In this document: one piece after another, positions 15,361 to 24,008 of the stretch
How the letters are laid out: each line of letters starts with the position of its first letter
Numbering within the stretch: the first letter of the stretch is position 1
Source: an uncultured Treponema sp.
GTDB taxonomy: Bacteria; Spirochaetota; Spirochaetia; Treponematales; Treponemataceae
Assembly (NCBI GenBank): GCA_946061765.1
Contig: CAMGTC010000002.1
Location: 1-36,379, forward strand
Length of the DNA: 36,379 bases
Direction of reading: 5' to 3'
Position numbers and translations under genes: made by a program
The notes under the pieces: model-generated
Database searches by the model: none
Told to the model about the DNA's origin: nothing
Seen by the model: only the letters and a program-made list of their open reading frames with translations

Positions 15361-16182
15361 CTACTCCAAAGTCTTCGCTACACCATTAACAATTGTCTCA
15401 TGCACAAAGACAATCTGACCTTTTTTATTCTTATAAAAATCGCTGCTTAATCGCTTAAAATATCCACGACGGAAATGTGGTATTACTACCCCATTTTCTG
15501 CTCGTTCTCCGGCTTCTACTACTTTTTCAGAGGTATTTAGATAATGATTATTCTGAGTTTTTATATCATGCGGAGCACCATCAACAAGACATTCTGGAAA
15601 ACAGTAGATGTATGAAATGAGATTTAATGCCAACTTTGTAATTTCATTGATTTCCGGGTTCGTATAAACGATGGATTTTTTATCAGCTATTTCATTGCTG
15701 GAAAGATGATATTGTTCCATTCCGTGGTTTACAAAGATTCGCAGTTCGTTTGTTTCATCAAAAATTGAATATGCAAAAACATATCCCTGACTTACTTTTG
15801 GAAGGTGTAAGCAGATTCCAAAATTTACTCCAGTTGTTAAATTTTCAAGGCTATTGTCTTCATTAAGAGTGACAGTAGACCCATTTTCACGGATATAGGT
15901 TTTAATTCCTTCTAGGTCACGAATTTCAGGTTCTTTAAGAAAGTCAAATAATGAGGAATCTTTTACATAAACATGGATAAGTTCGCCTTTCAGGTCACGA
16001 AGAAAAAGCTGTATAGCAGTTGCATCATCCATGCTCATTGCAACATTGGCATAGAACCAGTCCTGGAACATAGCAGGAGTTTCTGCTGTTGGCTTGCCTG
16101 TCTCAGAATTGTCTCTGCAGAACATTCTGTATGCTTCGTAGAATCTGCCAAATGTTTTACCATAGGTTACATGTTTGCTCAT
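15361..16182 (-). CDS. Unknown protein with HxRRG tail, possibly AcrVA2-like family
   Basis: 273 residues, cytoplasmic, no catalytic motif I can name. The C-terminal third has a hydrophobic helix (LALNLISYIYCFPE, near 182-195) followed by IPHFRRGYFKRL (near 236-247) and then QIVFVHETIVNG. This reminds me of the helix + H-x-RR-[AG]-[HY]-W...V.G tail in the widespread AcrVA2-like family, whose phage members block Cas12a synthesis; chromosomal members have no known role. That link is from memory of a short motif and is weak. The start ATG overlaps the drmC stop in an ATGA, so it is translationally coupled to drmC and followed after 6 bases by the Mrr-like gene. It is therefore likely a genuine component or regulator of this locus. 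Confidence 0.5.
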   Translation of the reverse strand: MSKHVTYGKTFGRFYEAYRMFCRDNSETGKPTAETPAMFQDWFYANVAMSMDDATAIQLFLRDLKGELIHVYVKDSSLFDFLKEPEIRDLEGIKTYIRENGSTVTLNEDNSLENLTTGVNFGICLHLPKVSQGYVFAYSIFDETNELRIFVNHGMEQYHLSSNEIADKKSIVYTNPEINEITKLALNLISYIYCFPECLVDGAPHDIKTQNNHYLNTSEKVVEAGERAENGVVIPHFRRGYFKRLSSDFYKNKKGQIVFVHETIVNGVAKTLE

Positions 16183-16877
16183 TTTACAACCTCGAATACC
16201 TTTAGTCGTTTCAGATTCTTTAAAAGCTCTTCAATTTCCCTTGCTTTCTCTTCGCTTTCAATATAAATTCCAGCTTCGATGTTTCCTTCCATACCATGAT
16301 AAGAAAGATTAGCAGAAGAAATCAGAGATTTGCATTCATCGACCACAATCATCTTTGCATGGAGTGCAGCCATTTTGTCATCTTCGGGCTGAATGTATTT
16401 GAAAATGCGAATAAATTGGTTACCTGTATTATAGGCTATAAGTCGTTTAAGGACTTCTTCATGCTTTTCAAAATCATTCAAATAAAGATTTATATAAACG
16501 CCATGTAGAGATTTTTGAATCAGAAGCTCCTGCATTTCGTCAAAATAATCAGATACGGAATAACCGGTTAGAGTAATACTCTTTTCGGCCTGATTAAGCA
16601 TCGTTTTTACTTCGTCCCAAATTTTTGTTTGTTTTAGCAAAAAGGAAGTTGGACCGGTGAAAACAATTTTGCTTTTATCTGATTTCTTGTTGTTATAAAT
16701 TTGCAGACTTATATTAAGGATTTTATAAAGCTCTTCTTCGTTACATGAAGGAAAAGCCTTTTTGAGTTCTTCTATTGATTTTGAGAACACACTTTCATTC
16801 GTCGTTAGATTATACGCTTTAATCGACTGCTCAATCTCATACGAAAGATAGTTGTTCTTTACATCCTCTTTAATCAT
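16179..16877 (-). CDS. drmC: DrmC, phospholipase D-family protein of DISARM
   Basis: About 232 residues with one HKD motif, HAKMIVVD (near 172-180), followed by SANLSYHGMEGNIEAG, the usual PLD-superfamily ending. Single-HKD proteins of this size act as dimers; members include nucleases such as Nuc. DrmC is the PLD component of DISARM, not always essential for protection. I prefer the ATG at 16875-16877, which has AAGG 7 bases upstream, over a TTG at 16883 that sits on the ribosome site. It follows drmB by 12 bases and overlaps the next start by 4 bases (ATGA). The assignment rests on the HKD motif, the size and above all the position after drmA and drmB. Confidence 0.85.
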   Translation of the reverse strand: MIKEDVKNNYLSYEIEQSIKAYNLTTNESVFSKSIEELKKAFPSCNEEELYKILNISLQIYNNKKSDKSKIVFTGPTSFLLKQTKIWDEVKTMLNQAEKSITLTGYSVSDYFDEMQELLIQKSLHGVYINLYLNDFEKHEEVLKRLIAYNTGNQFIRIFKYIQPEDDKMAALHAKMIVVDECKSLISSANLSYHGMEGNIEAGIYIESEEKAREIEELLKNLKRLKVFEVVK

Positions 16878-16889
16878 CTGCAAACCTTA

Positions 16890-18665
16890 TTAAAAGAAGT
16901 CTTTGAAATATGCCATTTCTTCGTGATCTGGAAGTGGAACTACAAGAGAGCGGTCCAGCATTCTATTTCCATTTTCACAGGCTGTTTCAGAAATCATACA
17001 GCAGGCATGACAAGCTGCACCATTGATAGTTTCAGAATCTGGTTCTTTATCAAGACATTCTGGATCTGTAGTACAGGTTAATGCATTCTCCAGAGCACCT
17101 TTTAAAAGGCCAAAGAATTTTTCTTTTTTACCAAGCTGAACAAGACCCCCTAGAGATCCTTCCTTATCGGCTGCTCCTGTGTAAATTAAAAGACCATGCA
17201 TATCTTCATTTGCATAAATACGTTCATGCATAGAAGATGAAGAGTATCCTGCCTGCATTGCCATTTCTTTAATAAGAATATGAGCCAGTGTGTGGAGCAG
17301 TACATAGACGGCATTTCGAGCTTTCATGTTCTGCCAGCCTCTAGACTTTGTATATTCATTATATGACTGAGCAAAGTTCGTTGAACGCTCTGAAACTTTT
17401 TTTATATTTAACCATTGTTTAAGATAATCCTCGTTCAGAACAAGAAAGAATCCTTCACCATTAATTTCTGTCGCCGGGAGCCATTTGTCATCATCATCAA
17501 TAGAAAGACGGCAAGTATGAGCATCATCACTTGATTCTGGCTCAGGTGAAACAACTCGTGTATATCCTAAAAGAACCATTACTTCTCGTAATCTATGAAT
17601 TAAAATCATTCTCGAGAAAAACTTATCAAGACCAGAATACAATTCTTCCTCGGTTGCCTTAAAATATGGATATTCTTTTTTAAGAGCAACTTTCTGATGA
17701 TTAACAATTGTCTGATATTCAAGTTCTTTTAGTTCTTTCTTTTCTTTTGTATCAGAGTCCATTGTTGCAAGAGCTTTATCAAACTGTTCCCGAGTATATC
17801 CTTTTGGTTTGAAATAACTGTCGACAACAGTTTGCAGTACCATGTTTTTTGAGGTATCATCAGGCATTTTACGAGCTAAGTCTATTTGTTGAATATGAGC
17901 CATAATTAAATCATAAATCTCATCATTCCAAGGCGGAATTGAGATAGCACTTCTTGTTACTCCAAAGTAAACATTTGAAGCACCCCTCTGAGAACCAATA
18001 GCATCACAATTACATTTTTTGAATTTCTCACCTGGCTTGTGTGGAAATCTGCCTGTACATGTGAACTTTGCAGTTAATGCACCAAGCATTGAACGGCTTG
18101 CCCCACATTTTGTGCATTTTACCCACAGTTCACCAAGAGTTGAATTCTTTCTTGATGTCTGAAGAACTAAATCTCCATCGCAGTTACCACCACTATGAAC
18201 CCATTCGCTCCATGGAAAATCATCCATATGTCCGTTCGGACAGATGGTAATAAATCTTGCTGGGAAAGCCTTGAAAAACTTTGATTTACATTTCGGACAG
18301 ATAACTTCTCCTGGAAATTTTTTATATGTTTCTAAATCAAAATTCCCGTCTTTTCGAATATCAAAAAGATTCTGACATTTTGGATTGGAACAGACATGAT
18401 AAGAAGGAAAGGAAACGGCAGGTAATCCATATGGCTTACCTTCTTTATTCTTTGAATCTTTCGTATTTGGTTTGTAGAAATGATGAACATGAAGGTAGTT
18501 AGCCAGACGTGCATCAAATATTTCATCACCTTTACTGTTCTGATCCCAGTATTTTGTATCAAGAATAGTCAAAGAGTCATTAATTGAATCCAGAATAGCT
18601 CCTGGTCCAAACGTTGTAATAAACTGATTAGGTCTAACTTCTGCAAGTTTTTCATTAAAAGCCAT
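16890..18665 (-). CDS. drmB: DrmB, DUF1998 protein of DISARM
   Basis: 591 residues, a typical DrmB length. Several zinc-type cysteine groups are visible: CSNPKC (near 92-97), CPKCKSK, CPNGHMDDFPW and CTKCG. The C-terminal DUF1998 domain begins near 455 (LHTLAHILIKEM) and ends with a cysteine cluster CHACCMISETAC (near 560-571) before SLVVPLPD. In DISARM, DrmA and DrmB form the DNA-recognising and translocating complex. The start overlaps the stop of drmA by one base (TAATG), so production of the two is coupled. The family match is strong. Confidence 0.92.
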   Translation of the reverse strand: MAFNEKLAEVRPNQFITTFGPGAILDSINDSLTILDTKYWDQNSKGDEIFDARLANYLHVHHFYKPNTKDSKNKEGKPYGLPAVSFPSYHVCSNPKCQNLFDIRKDGNFDLETYKKFPGEVICPKCKSKFFKAFPARFITICPNGHMDDFPWSEWVHSGGNCDGDLVLQTSRKNSTLGELWVKCTKCGASRSMLGALTAKFTCTGRFPHKPGEKFKKCNCDAIGSQRGASNVYFGVTRSAISIPPWNDEIYDLIMAHIQQIDLARKMPDDTSKNMVLQTVVDSYFKPKGYTREQFDKALATMDSDTKEKKELKELEYQTIVNHQKVALKKEYPYFKATEEELYSGLDKFFSRMILIHRLREVMVLLGYTRVVSPEPESSDDAHTCRLSIDDDDKWLPATEINGEGFFLVLNEDYLKQWLNIKKVSERSTNFAQSYNEYTKSRGWQNMKARNAVYVLLHTLAHILIKEMAMQAGYSSSSMHERIYANEDMHGLLIYTGAADKEGSLGGLVQLGKKEKFFGLLKGALENALTCTTDPECLDKEPDSETINGAACHACCMISETACENGNRMLDRSLVVPLPDHEEMAYFKDFF

Positions 18666-21600
18666 TAGTTATTCTCCCATAAAAAAACAGTTGCACTCTG
18701 TTCAACATCACGCATTGAGTTCAATGTTGGTTTTTCTTTATAACCAGTTGGTTCAAGTCCATAATATGACATCAATCTCTGCTGAGTATCTTTTTTATAT
18801 CTTGTGTGATAAATCAGATTTCCCTGGGCAGCAAGCTCTTTCCAGGTTGAAATAAAACTGGTTAGTGCTTTTTCAGCTTCGTCATGAGCTGTATAATCAA
18901 CAATATCAACTCTTTTAAGAATTGCCTGAACTGTATTTTGTATTTCTGAATCAGATAAATCTAAAATGGCAGCAGCATTAGATGCTGTTTTTTCATACAT
19001 AAGACGTATTAACGCAATGACAAGAGCGTGTAAATCCCTGTCTATTGCTCTGGCTGCAAATGGAGTTGAAGTTGTTCCTTCTACATAGCGGTACATCTGA
19101 GAATGGAATCCGGCAAAATTTTCATAGTTAGACAAGTCTCTTGGACGGTATGGATTATATAGAGAAAAAATAAGACCTGGAGACTGTCGTCCAACACGGC
19201 TTGTTGCCTGTATATATTCGGCATTCTGTTTTGGTTGTCCAAGAACAACCATAAGTCCCAACCTGTCTACATCCATTCCAACTGCAATCATATTGGTTGC
19301 AATTACGACATCATAACAATCCTGTCGTTCAGCATCTTTCTTGTATGATTTAGCAAGGTTTTCCAGAATTTCAGAAATTTCGTAAGATTTTATACGAGAT
19401 GTGATTTCTTTCTTGCTATAAACGCTCATATAACGGTGAGTCTGATAGCCATACTTATCTATAAGATGATCAATTCGTTTAACAATGTCATCATCAAGAA
19501 GGCGCACTGCACCTCCTAATTCTCGGATACTGTTGAAATAACCAATTAAAGTATAATACGGATCGATATAATCTTCATATTCTGGAGTTTTTGACAACTC
19601 ACTTGCTTTCTGTAAAATAGCAGAATACAAACGGATTAATGTTGTTTTTACAGATTGTCCTGGAACGCAGACTCCCACATATTCACGGAAAGGCTTTTGT
19701 TTTTTTGAAACCATTGCAGAAAGTATACTTTCATCTGCGGTTGCAGGCGGAGTTTCAGGTAAATCAATTTCTTTCATAAAGAATGAATCTCTGATATCCG
19801 TACCACTAGGAGGGAATTGGGCAAATTCAGTTCGTCCATACAAAGTTTTGATCTGCTCGCCTGCATTCTTTATAGTAGCAGTCGAAACAATATATTTAGG
19901 CTTATATCCATCTATCGTACAAAGTTGTTCAATTGCAGTTTCGTATCCACCATATATTGTTCCTAAAGGACCTGTAATCAAATGCAGCTCATCCTGAATA
20001 ATTAACTCCGGCGGATAAAAAGGTCTGCACTCTGTGACTTCTGCTGCTGGAAGTCCTGGCGCTTTATTGTGACTGTTAGCATGGTCTTCTCCCACGGCAA
20101 GATACCCATGTCGTGAACACTTTCTGTTTGCATGTCCAAAGAGAAGACCTACTTTTTCATCCCACGGTAGTCGTGCAAATTTATCTACTGTTGAAATAAT
20201 GACGGTAGGACATTTGCGGTAAATCTCTCGGTCTACTAGATAGACTGGCAAAGATACTTTTTTAGCTTCTGTATAAAGACAATCTGGATTTGAACAGTAA
20301 ATCTTAATGGTTTCGTCATCCGTATTTACATGATAATTATCAGCTGTAAGAGGTCTACCGCAATAAGGACATTTTACGAGCTGGCTTGAAACCATTCTCA
20401 TAAACTTTTTCTTCTTAAAATCGTCCTTATATTCTGTAAAATCGTTTGGAGTAAGCTGCCCTCCGACCCAGAATCCAATTGAAATACGTTCAGTACCAAA
20501 AATTGGAGTTCCTTTCTTTTCATAAGAGTTGCGGATAGTTTCCATTGCAATTATGAGTTTTAAAAGACGGTCTCTCTGTTGTGTTGTGAGCAGTCTCAAT
20601 GTATAACGCAGAAATACTGTAACTCCACCATCTTTATTATATGTGTCATTTTCATTTGCAGATAAACGGCGAAGTCCCACGGTAAAAGCTATCAAACCTA
20701 AATATGCCTCAGTTTTACCACCACCAGTCGGGAAGTAAAGCAAATCTACTATTTCTCTATCATCTGAAGATTTATCTGCTATACCTGTAAGATTAAGAAG
20801 AATAAATGCAATCTGGAAAGGTCTCCATTCCAGAAGATGACGTGGTTTCCCTTCTGAATCTAGCATAACTTCATTTTTAATGTTATTTCCCTGTATTTTT
20901 GCATATTCTGCAATTGCACGCTGACGATACATTGATTCGTTCATAAAAAGAAAAGCTTTAAATGCCTTTTCATCAGAAGAAAGCAGTTCAATTCCCATTC
21001 GCATTCTTTCTAATGCTTTATTACATTTAGCAATAATAGCATTGTATGTTTCCTGGTTAATTCCTTCTGAAGGAAGTTTATTTACCCATTTCTCGTACAT
21101 AGAAAGTAGTTTATTAAGCTGCTCAAAAGTCCATTCTTTATTATCTGGGAATTTCATTTTATAAGCAGAGAAAGAATATTTTTCTATTTCTTCAATTTCA
21201 GCTTTCACACCTGCAATTTCATAATCTGGAATAAAGCTGCTGCGAACTTCGTTAATAGCGGTTCCTGTGCATTTGTAATTCCATACCGCAGCACACTGTC
21301 GGCCTCTGGCAAACACTGGCCGGCTCTTATAATAAAACTCGTCATCAAGTTCATTCTTACGGCAAATGTATTCGGCAATAAAACTGTCAGCACCATCAAT
21401 TCCATTCAGAATGAGTTCTGTCTGGTACATTGTATTCTGCCATTCAGGAACTTTTGCCCCCGGTTTATCAGCATTCTGAACATATACAGTTACCATCCTG
21501 TAGCCGGTTTCGAGTATTCTGGTAATTATATATAGAAAGATTTTTGGATTTGTCTTTAATGGAACACGATGGGTTGTAGCGACTGAATCAAAATCTATTT

Positions 21601-22117
21601 CTATTGTTTCTGTATTCTGTTTTCTGTAATATTCAAATTTTTTAGGCTTCTTTTTTGAATCCTTATCCTGGTCTGCTCCTTCAGTTTCCTGAGCTTCCTG
21701 TGTGGCAGGAAGAGCAAGTTCAACAGCATTATATGAGCCCCAGTTTACTGTCGCCTGAATTTTTTTTGTTGCTTTATGAACATAGCATGAAACACCAAGA
21801 GAACTTGGCTTCTTAAATTTTTTTCTCTGAACATCATCTGTTTCTTCATAAATAACTTCAGATTCACCGTCTTCTGTCTGATGTTCATCATCTGCTAAGG
21901 TTTCAATATCCTGTCCGCGGTCAAAATCTTCTTCTTCAGAAAAATCTGTATCACTCGGAAACAATATCCCCGCGATATAAGTCTTACTTGGATCTTCGGT
22001 AAGCGGTTTACCGTCGGCACGCGGGCCGATTAAATCTTCACGTACTGCATCTAAAATCTGCTGGCGTACCTGGGCCTGCTTAAAATTATTGTAAAGCTTT
22101 TTTTCCTGCTCTGTCAT
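18665..22117 (-). CDS. drmA: DrmA, superfamily 2 helicase of DISARM
   Basis: 1150 residues. Helicase motifs in order: LYFPTGGGKTEAYLGL (Walker A, near 458-473), LRYTLRLLTTQQRDRL (motif Ia), IIQDELHLITGPLG (Walker B variant DELH, near 705), STATIKNA (motif III), VIATNMIAVGMDVDRLG and YIQATSRVGRQSPG (motifs V and VI, near 973). A CPYC...C...C zinc insertion (near 577-605) precedes motif II. The N-terminal 400 residues contain an acidic, glutamate-rich region (near 60-95) and match no domain I can name beyond DrmA. DrmA is the ATP-driven motor of the DrmAB complex that loads on free 5' ends or unmodified phage DNA. ATG at 22115-22117 with AAGGAG upstream. An 85-base gap separates it from the McrC-like gene, so it might have its own control, though no convincing promoter is visible there. 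Confidence 0.92.
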   Translation of the reverse strand: MTEQEKKLYNNFKQAQVRQQILDAVREDLIGPRADGKPLTEDPSKTYIAGILFPSDTDFSEEEDFDRGQDIETLADDEHQTEDGESEVIYEETDDVQRKKFKKPSSLGVSCYVHKATKKIQATVNWGSYNAVELALPATQEAQETEGADQDKDSKKKPKKFEYYRKQNTETIEIDFDSVATTHRVPLKTNPKIFLYIITRILETGYRMVTVYVQNADKPGAKVPEWQNTMYQTELILNGIDGADSFIAEYICRKNELDDEFYYKSRPVFARGRQCAAVWNYKCTGTAINEVRSSFIPDYEIAGVKAEIEEIEKYSFSAYKMKFPDNKEWTFEQLNKLLSMYEKWVNKLPSEGINQETYNAIIAKCNKALERMRMGIELLSSDEKAFKAFLFMNESMYRQRAIAEYAKIQGNNIKNEVMLDSEGKPRHLLEWRPFQIAFILLNLTGIADKSSDDREIVDLLYFPTGGGKTEAYLGLIAFTVGLRRLSANENDTYNKDGGVTVFLRYTLRLLTTQQRDRLLKLIIAMETIRNSYEKKGTPIFGTERISIGFWVGGQLTPNDFTEYKDDFKKKKFMRMVSSQLVKCPYCGRPLTADNYHVNTDDETIKIYCSNPDCLYTEAKKVSLPVYLVDREIYRKCPTVIISTVDKFARLPWDEKVGLLFGHANRKCSRHGYLAVGEDHANSHNKAPGLPAAEVTECRPFYPPELIIQDELHLITGPLGTIYGGYETAIEQLCTIDGYKPKYIVSTATIKNAGEQIKTLYGRTEFAQFPPSGTDIRDSFFMKEIDLPETPPATADESILSAMVSKKQKPFREYVGVCVPGQSVKTTLIRLYSAILQKASELSKTPEYEDYIDPYYTLIGYFNSIRELGGAVRLLDDDIVKRIDHLIDKYGYQTHRYMSVYSKKEITSRIKSYEISEILENLAKSYKKDAERQDCYDVVIATNMIAVGMDVDRLGLMVVLGQPKQNAEYIQATSRVGRQSPGLIFSLYNPYRPRDLSNYENFAGFHSQMYRYVEGTTSTPFAARAIDRDLHALVIALIRLMYEKTASNAAAILDLSDSEIQNTVQAILKRVDIVDYTAHDEAEKALTSFISTWKELAAQGNLIYHTRYKKDTQQRLMSYYGLEPTGYKEKPTLNSMRDVEQSATVFLWENN

Positions 22118-22130
22118 ACCGCTTTCTCCT

Positions 22131-22202
22131 TTAATATCTTACAAAGATTGGTCTTCCACGTTTTTCATCACCATAGCATTTATATTTAGTGTTCAAGTCC
22201 TC
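22131..22202 (-). other. In-frame open extension after the McrC stop codon
   Basis: Reading on past the TGA stop (22203-22205) of the McrC-like gene, the same frame stays open for 23 codons to TAA at 22131-22133, giving a plausible basic tail that includes GDEKRGRPIFVRY. Intergenic gaps around here are otherwise 3-6 bases. Either the TGA is a recent nonsense change that trimmed the protein, or the frame is open by chance. No SECIS-like hairpin follows the TGA. The gap also holds the AAGGAG ribosome site of drmA. Confidence 0.3.
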
Positions 22203-24005
22203 TCAAGATATTTTTCCATGTTCTTTAATATCCTGTATTCTGAACAACTTATAATAATCACTTTGAGGATTTGGATAGCCTAATTTTACGATTTTGCCAG
22301 AATCAGCATAAATTTCTTCTGACTGGTTTACTGTACAAAGCCATGAATTTCCTTCACGGTCATACAATACAATTCTTGAAGGATTAATCCAGACTTCTTC
22401 ATCTGTTAGAGCTCCAGGTCTGCTACCCATGCGAACATTATACAAATGGGTCATCTTTATCCATTCTAAATGTTCTGCAGATTTAACATATCCAAACATC
22501 ATATAGCGGGAATTATGTTTTTCCATATCTATTTGAGATGGATATTCAGATGGTTCTGAAAGAATTACATTCTCACGTGAATACTCTTTTCCATCCGAAA
22601 GTTCATTCTTATTAGCAGATTCAAGAATAGTCTTTATCTGCTCATCAATTTCATTCTGTTTTAGTTTAGAAAGATTAAAAGGAACAACAGTAAGTCTTAG
22701 TCCAAATTCTCTTTTTATTTCTTCATAAAAGAATGCAGGTAATTCTTTTGTAAATGATTCCGTAGCCGGATAAATTAAAACGAGCCTTGGATGAACATCA
22801 TAAAAGTAACCTTCTCCTAATGAATATTTCTGCCCATAAGCATAAAGCTGATACATATCTGAGATACTCATAAAGTAGTTTTTATCGGGTTTGTTCTCGT
22901 CAATAATTTTCCACTTGGTATCAAGAATTATGTTTTCATAAGAAGTAAAATCAGATTTATCAGCAGATTCAACAAAAATATCAGGCCTTATCTGAAACTT
23001 TCCGTGTTTGTTGTGCTTATCAACAAGATAGTATTTTCTGTGCTGGGTATAAACATTATAACCGGGATGTCTTCTGGTATAACTTTTAAATAAAGCTGCT
23101 ACATAGCTTTCAAACAATTTTTCTGCACTAAATAAAAGAGACTGGTTTACATGATTTCCACTGAATGTTGTAAAACCTCTGTTTAGTAAGAACTGACTGC
23201 TCCAGTGCATTAGGTTGTCGTAACTTGCAAAAAGGCGGTTAGCACTAAGGCTTATCTGTAAGTCTGCATTTATATTGGTGCTTTCTGGTATTTCACTGAA
23301 AACTGCAAGCAGCTTGTAGATACGGGCTTTGTTTGAATTGCTGTATGTGAGCTGAACAAGTTTATTTAGAGTAGATACAATAAGCCTGTTCTGTGGAATA
23401 TTTTCCAGGTATTTTGCATATTCAATCTGAAGATGAGTTTTATCTGTAAGATTTCTGCTTATCTGTTTTTGAACTAGCAGCCTACCTTTTAAGAAGCCTG
23501 AATTTTCCTGAATCTTTGTATAATTCTTTTTAAGACCAGTACGCAGAAGGTTTTCTGTTTCAGATAGATAGTTAGAAATATATACTTCAAGAATCGGAAA
23601 GTTTTCTGATGTAGAAAGATTTGCATTCTGGAAAGACTTTGAATCAGAATCACGAAAGTTCTTTAGCATGTGCAGGAACACTTTTCGGGATTTTTTTATA
23701 TCCTGGTCAGAACGGCTGGAACATCCAAAGATTTTTGGTAAAATTTCTATAGTGCAGCCGTCTTTTGTCTGAATTGTACCGACATAGCGGCTGCATTTTA
23801 TATACTGTCTGCCCTTTTTTTTATGAACAGACATTACCTGTTCAAGGTCATCTGATGTTTTATTTTCAAGAATAAAGTCCCAAAGATTACTAAAGGTTAT
23901 TTCTGAAAGTTCAACCTCGTCTTCTTTGTCATTTAGAAAGACTTTTTCATCCTTTTTTATGAGAGTACCAAATTCATGAATAACAACCAGACTCTGCTTT
24001 TTCAT
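22203..24005 (-). CDS. McrC-like PD-(D/E)XK restriction subunit (LlaJI R2-type)
   Basis: 600 residues of the McrC/DUF2357 type. The nuclease site is RPDIFVE (near 340) and ILDTKWKII (near 358-366), the D...DxK pattern of McrC-type nucleases. The N-terminal half (GTIQTKDGCTIEILPKIFG, then SNYLSETENLLRTGL) follows the McrC scaffold that binds the McrB ring. The protein is longer than E. coli McrC (about 350): residues 500-600 form an extra domain (NSRYMMFGYVKSAEH...WINPSRIVLYDREGNSW) that could be a reader or adaptor. It starts 3 bases after the McrB-like stop. With McrB and two methyltransferases the order M1-M2-R1-R2 equals LlaJI. Its C-terminus may be truncated by an in-frame TGA. Confidence 0.87.
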   Translation of the reverse strand: MKKQSLVVIHEFGTLIKKDEKVFLNDKEDEVELSEITFSNLWDFILENKTSDDLEQVMSVHKKKGRQYIKCSRYVGTIQTKDGCTIEILPKIFGCSSRSDQDIKKSRKVFLHMLKNFRDSDSKSFQNANLSTSENFPILEVYISNYLSETENLLRTGLKKNYTKIQENSGFLKGRLLVQKQISRNLTDKTHLQIEYAKYLENIPQNRLIVSTLNKLVQLTYSNSNKARIYKLLAVFSEIPESTNINADLQISLSANRLFASYDNLMHWSSQFLLNRGFTTFSGNHVNQSLLFSAEKLFESYVAALFKSYTRRHPGYNVYTQHRKYYLVDKHNKHGKFQIRPDIFVESADKSDFTSYENIILDTKWKIIDENKPDKNYFMSISDMYQLYAYGQKYSLGEGYFYDVHPRLVLIYPATESFTKELPAFFYEEIKREFGLRLTVVPFNLSKLKQNEIDEQIKTILESANKNELSDGKEYSRENVILSEPSEYPSQIDMEKHNSRYMMFGYVKSAEHLEWIKMTHLYNVRMGSRPGALTDEEVWINPSRIVLYDREGNSWLCTVNQSEEIYADSGKIVKLGYPNPQSDYYKLFRIQDIKEHGKIS

Positions 24006-24008
24006 GGG

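Noticed and set aside
16878-16883. TTG start for drmC two codons upstream
   Set aside because: It lies directly on the AAGG ribosome site, whereas the ATG at 16875-16877 is correctly spaced.
22203-22205. TGA as a selenocysteine codon in McrC
   Set aside because: No hairpin resembling a bacterial SECIS element follows, and selenocysteine in McrC is not known.
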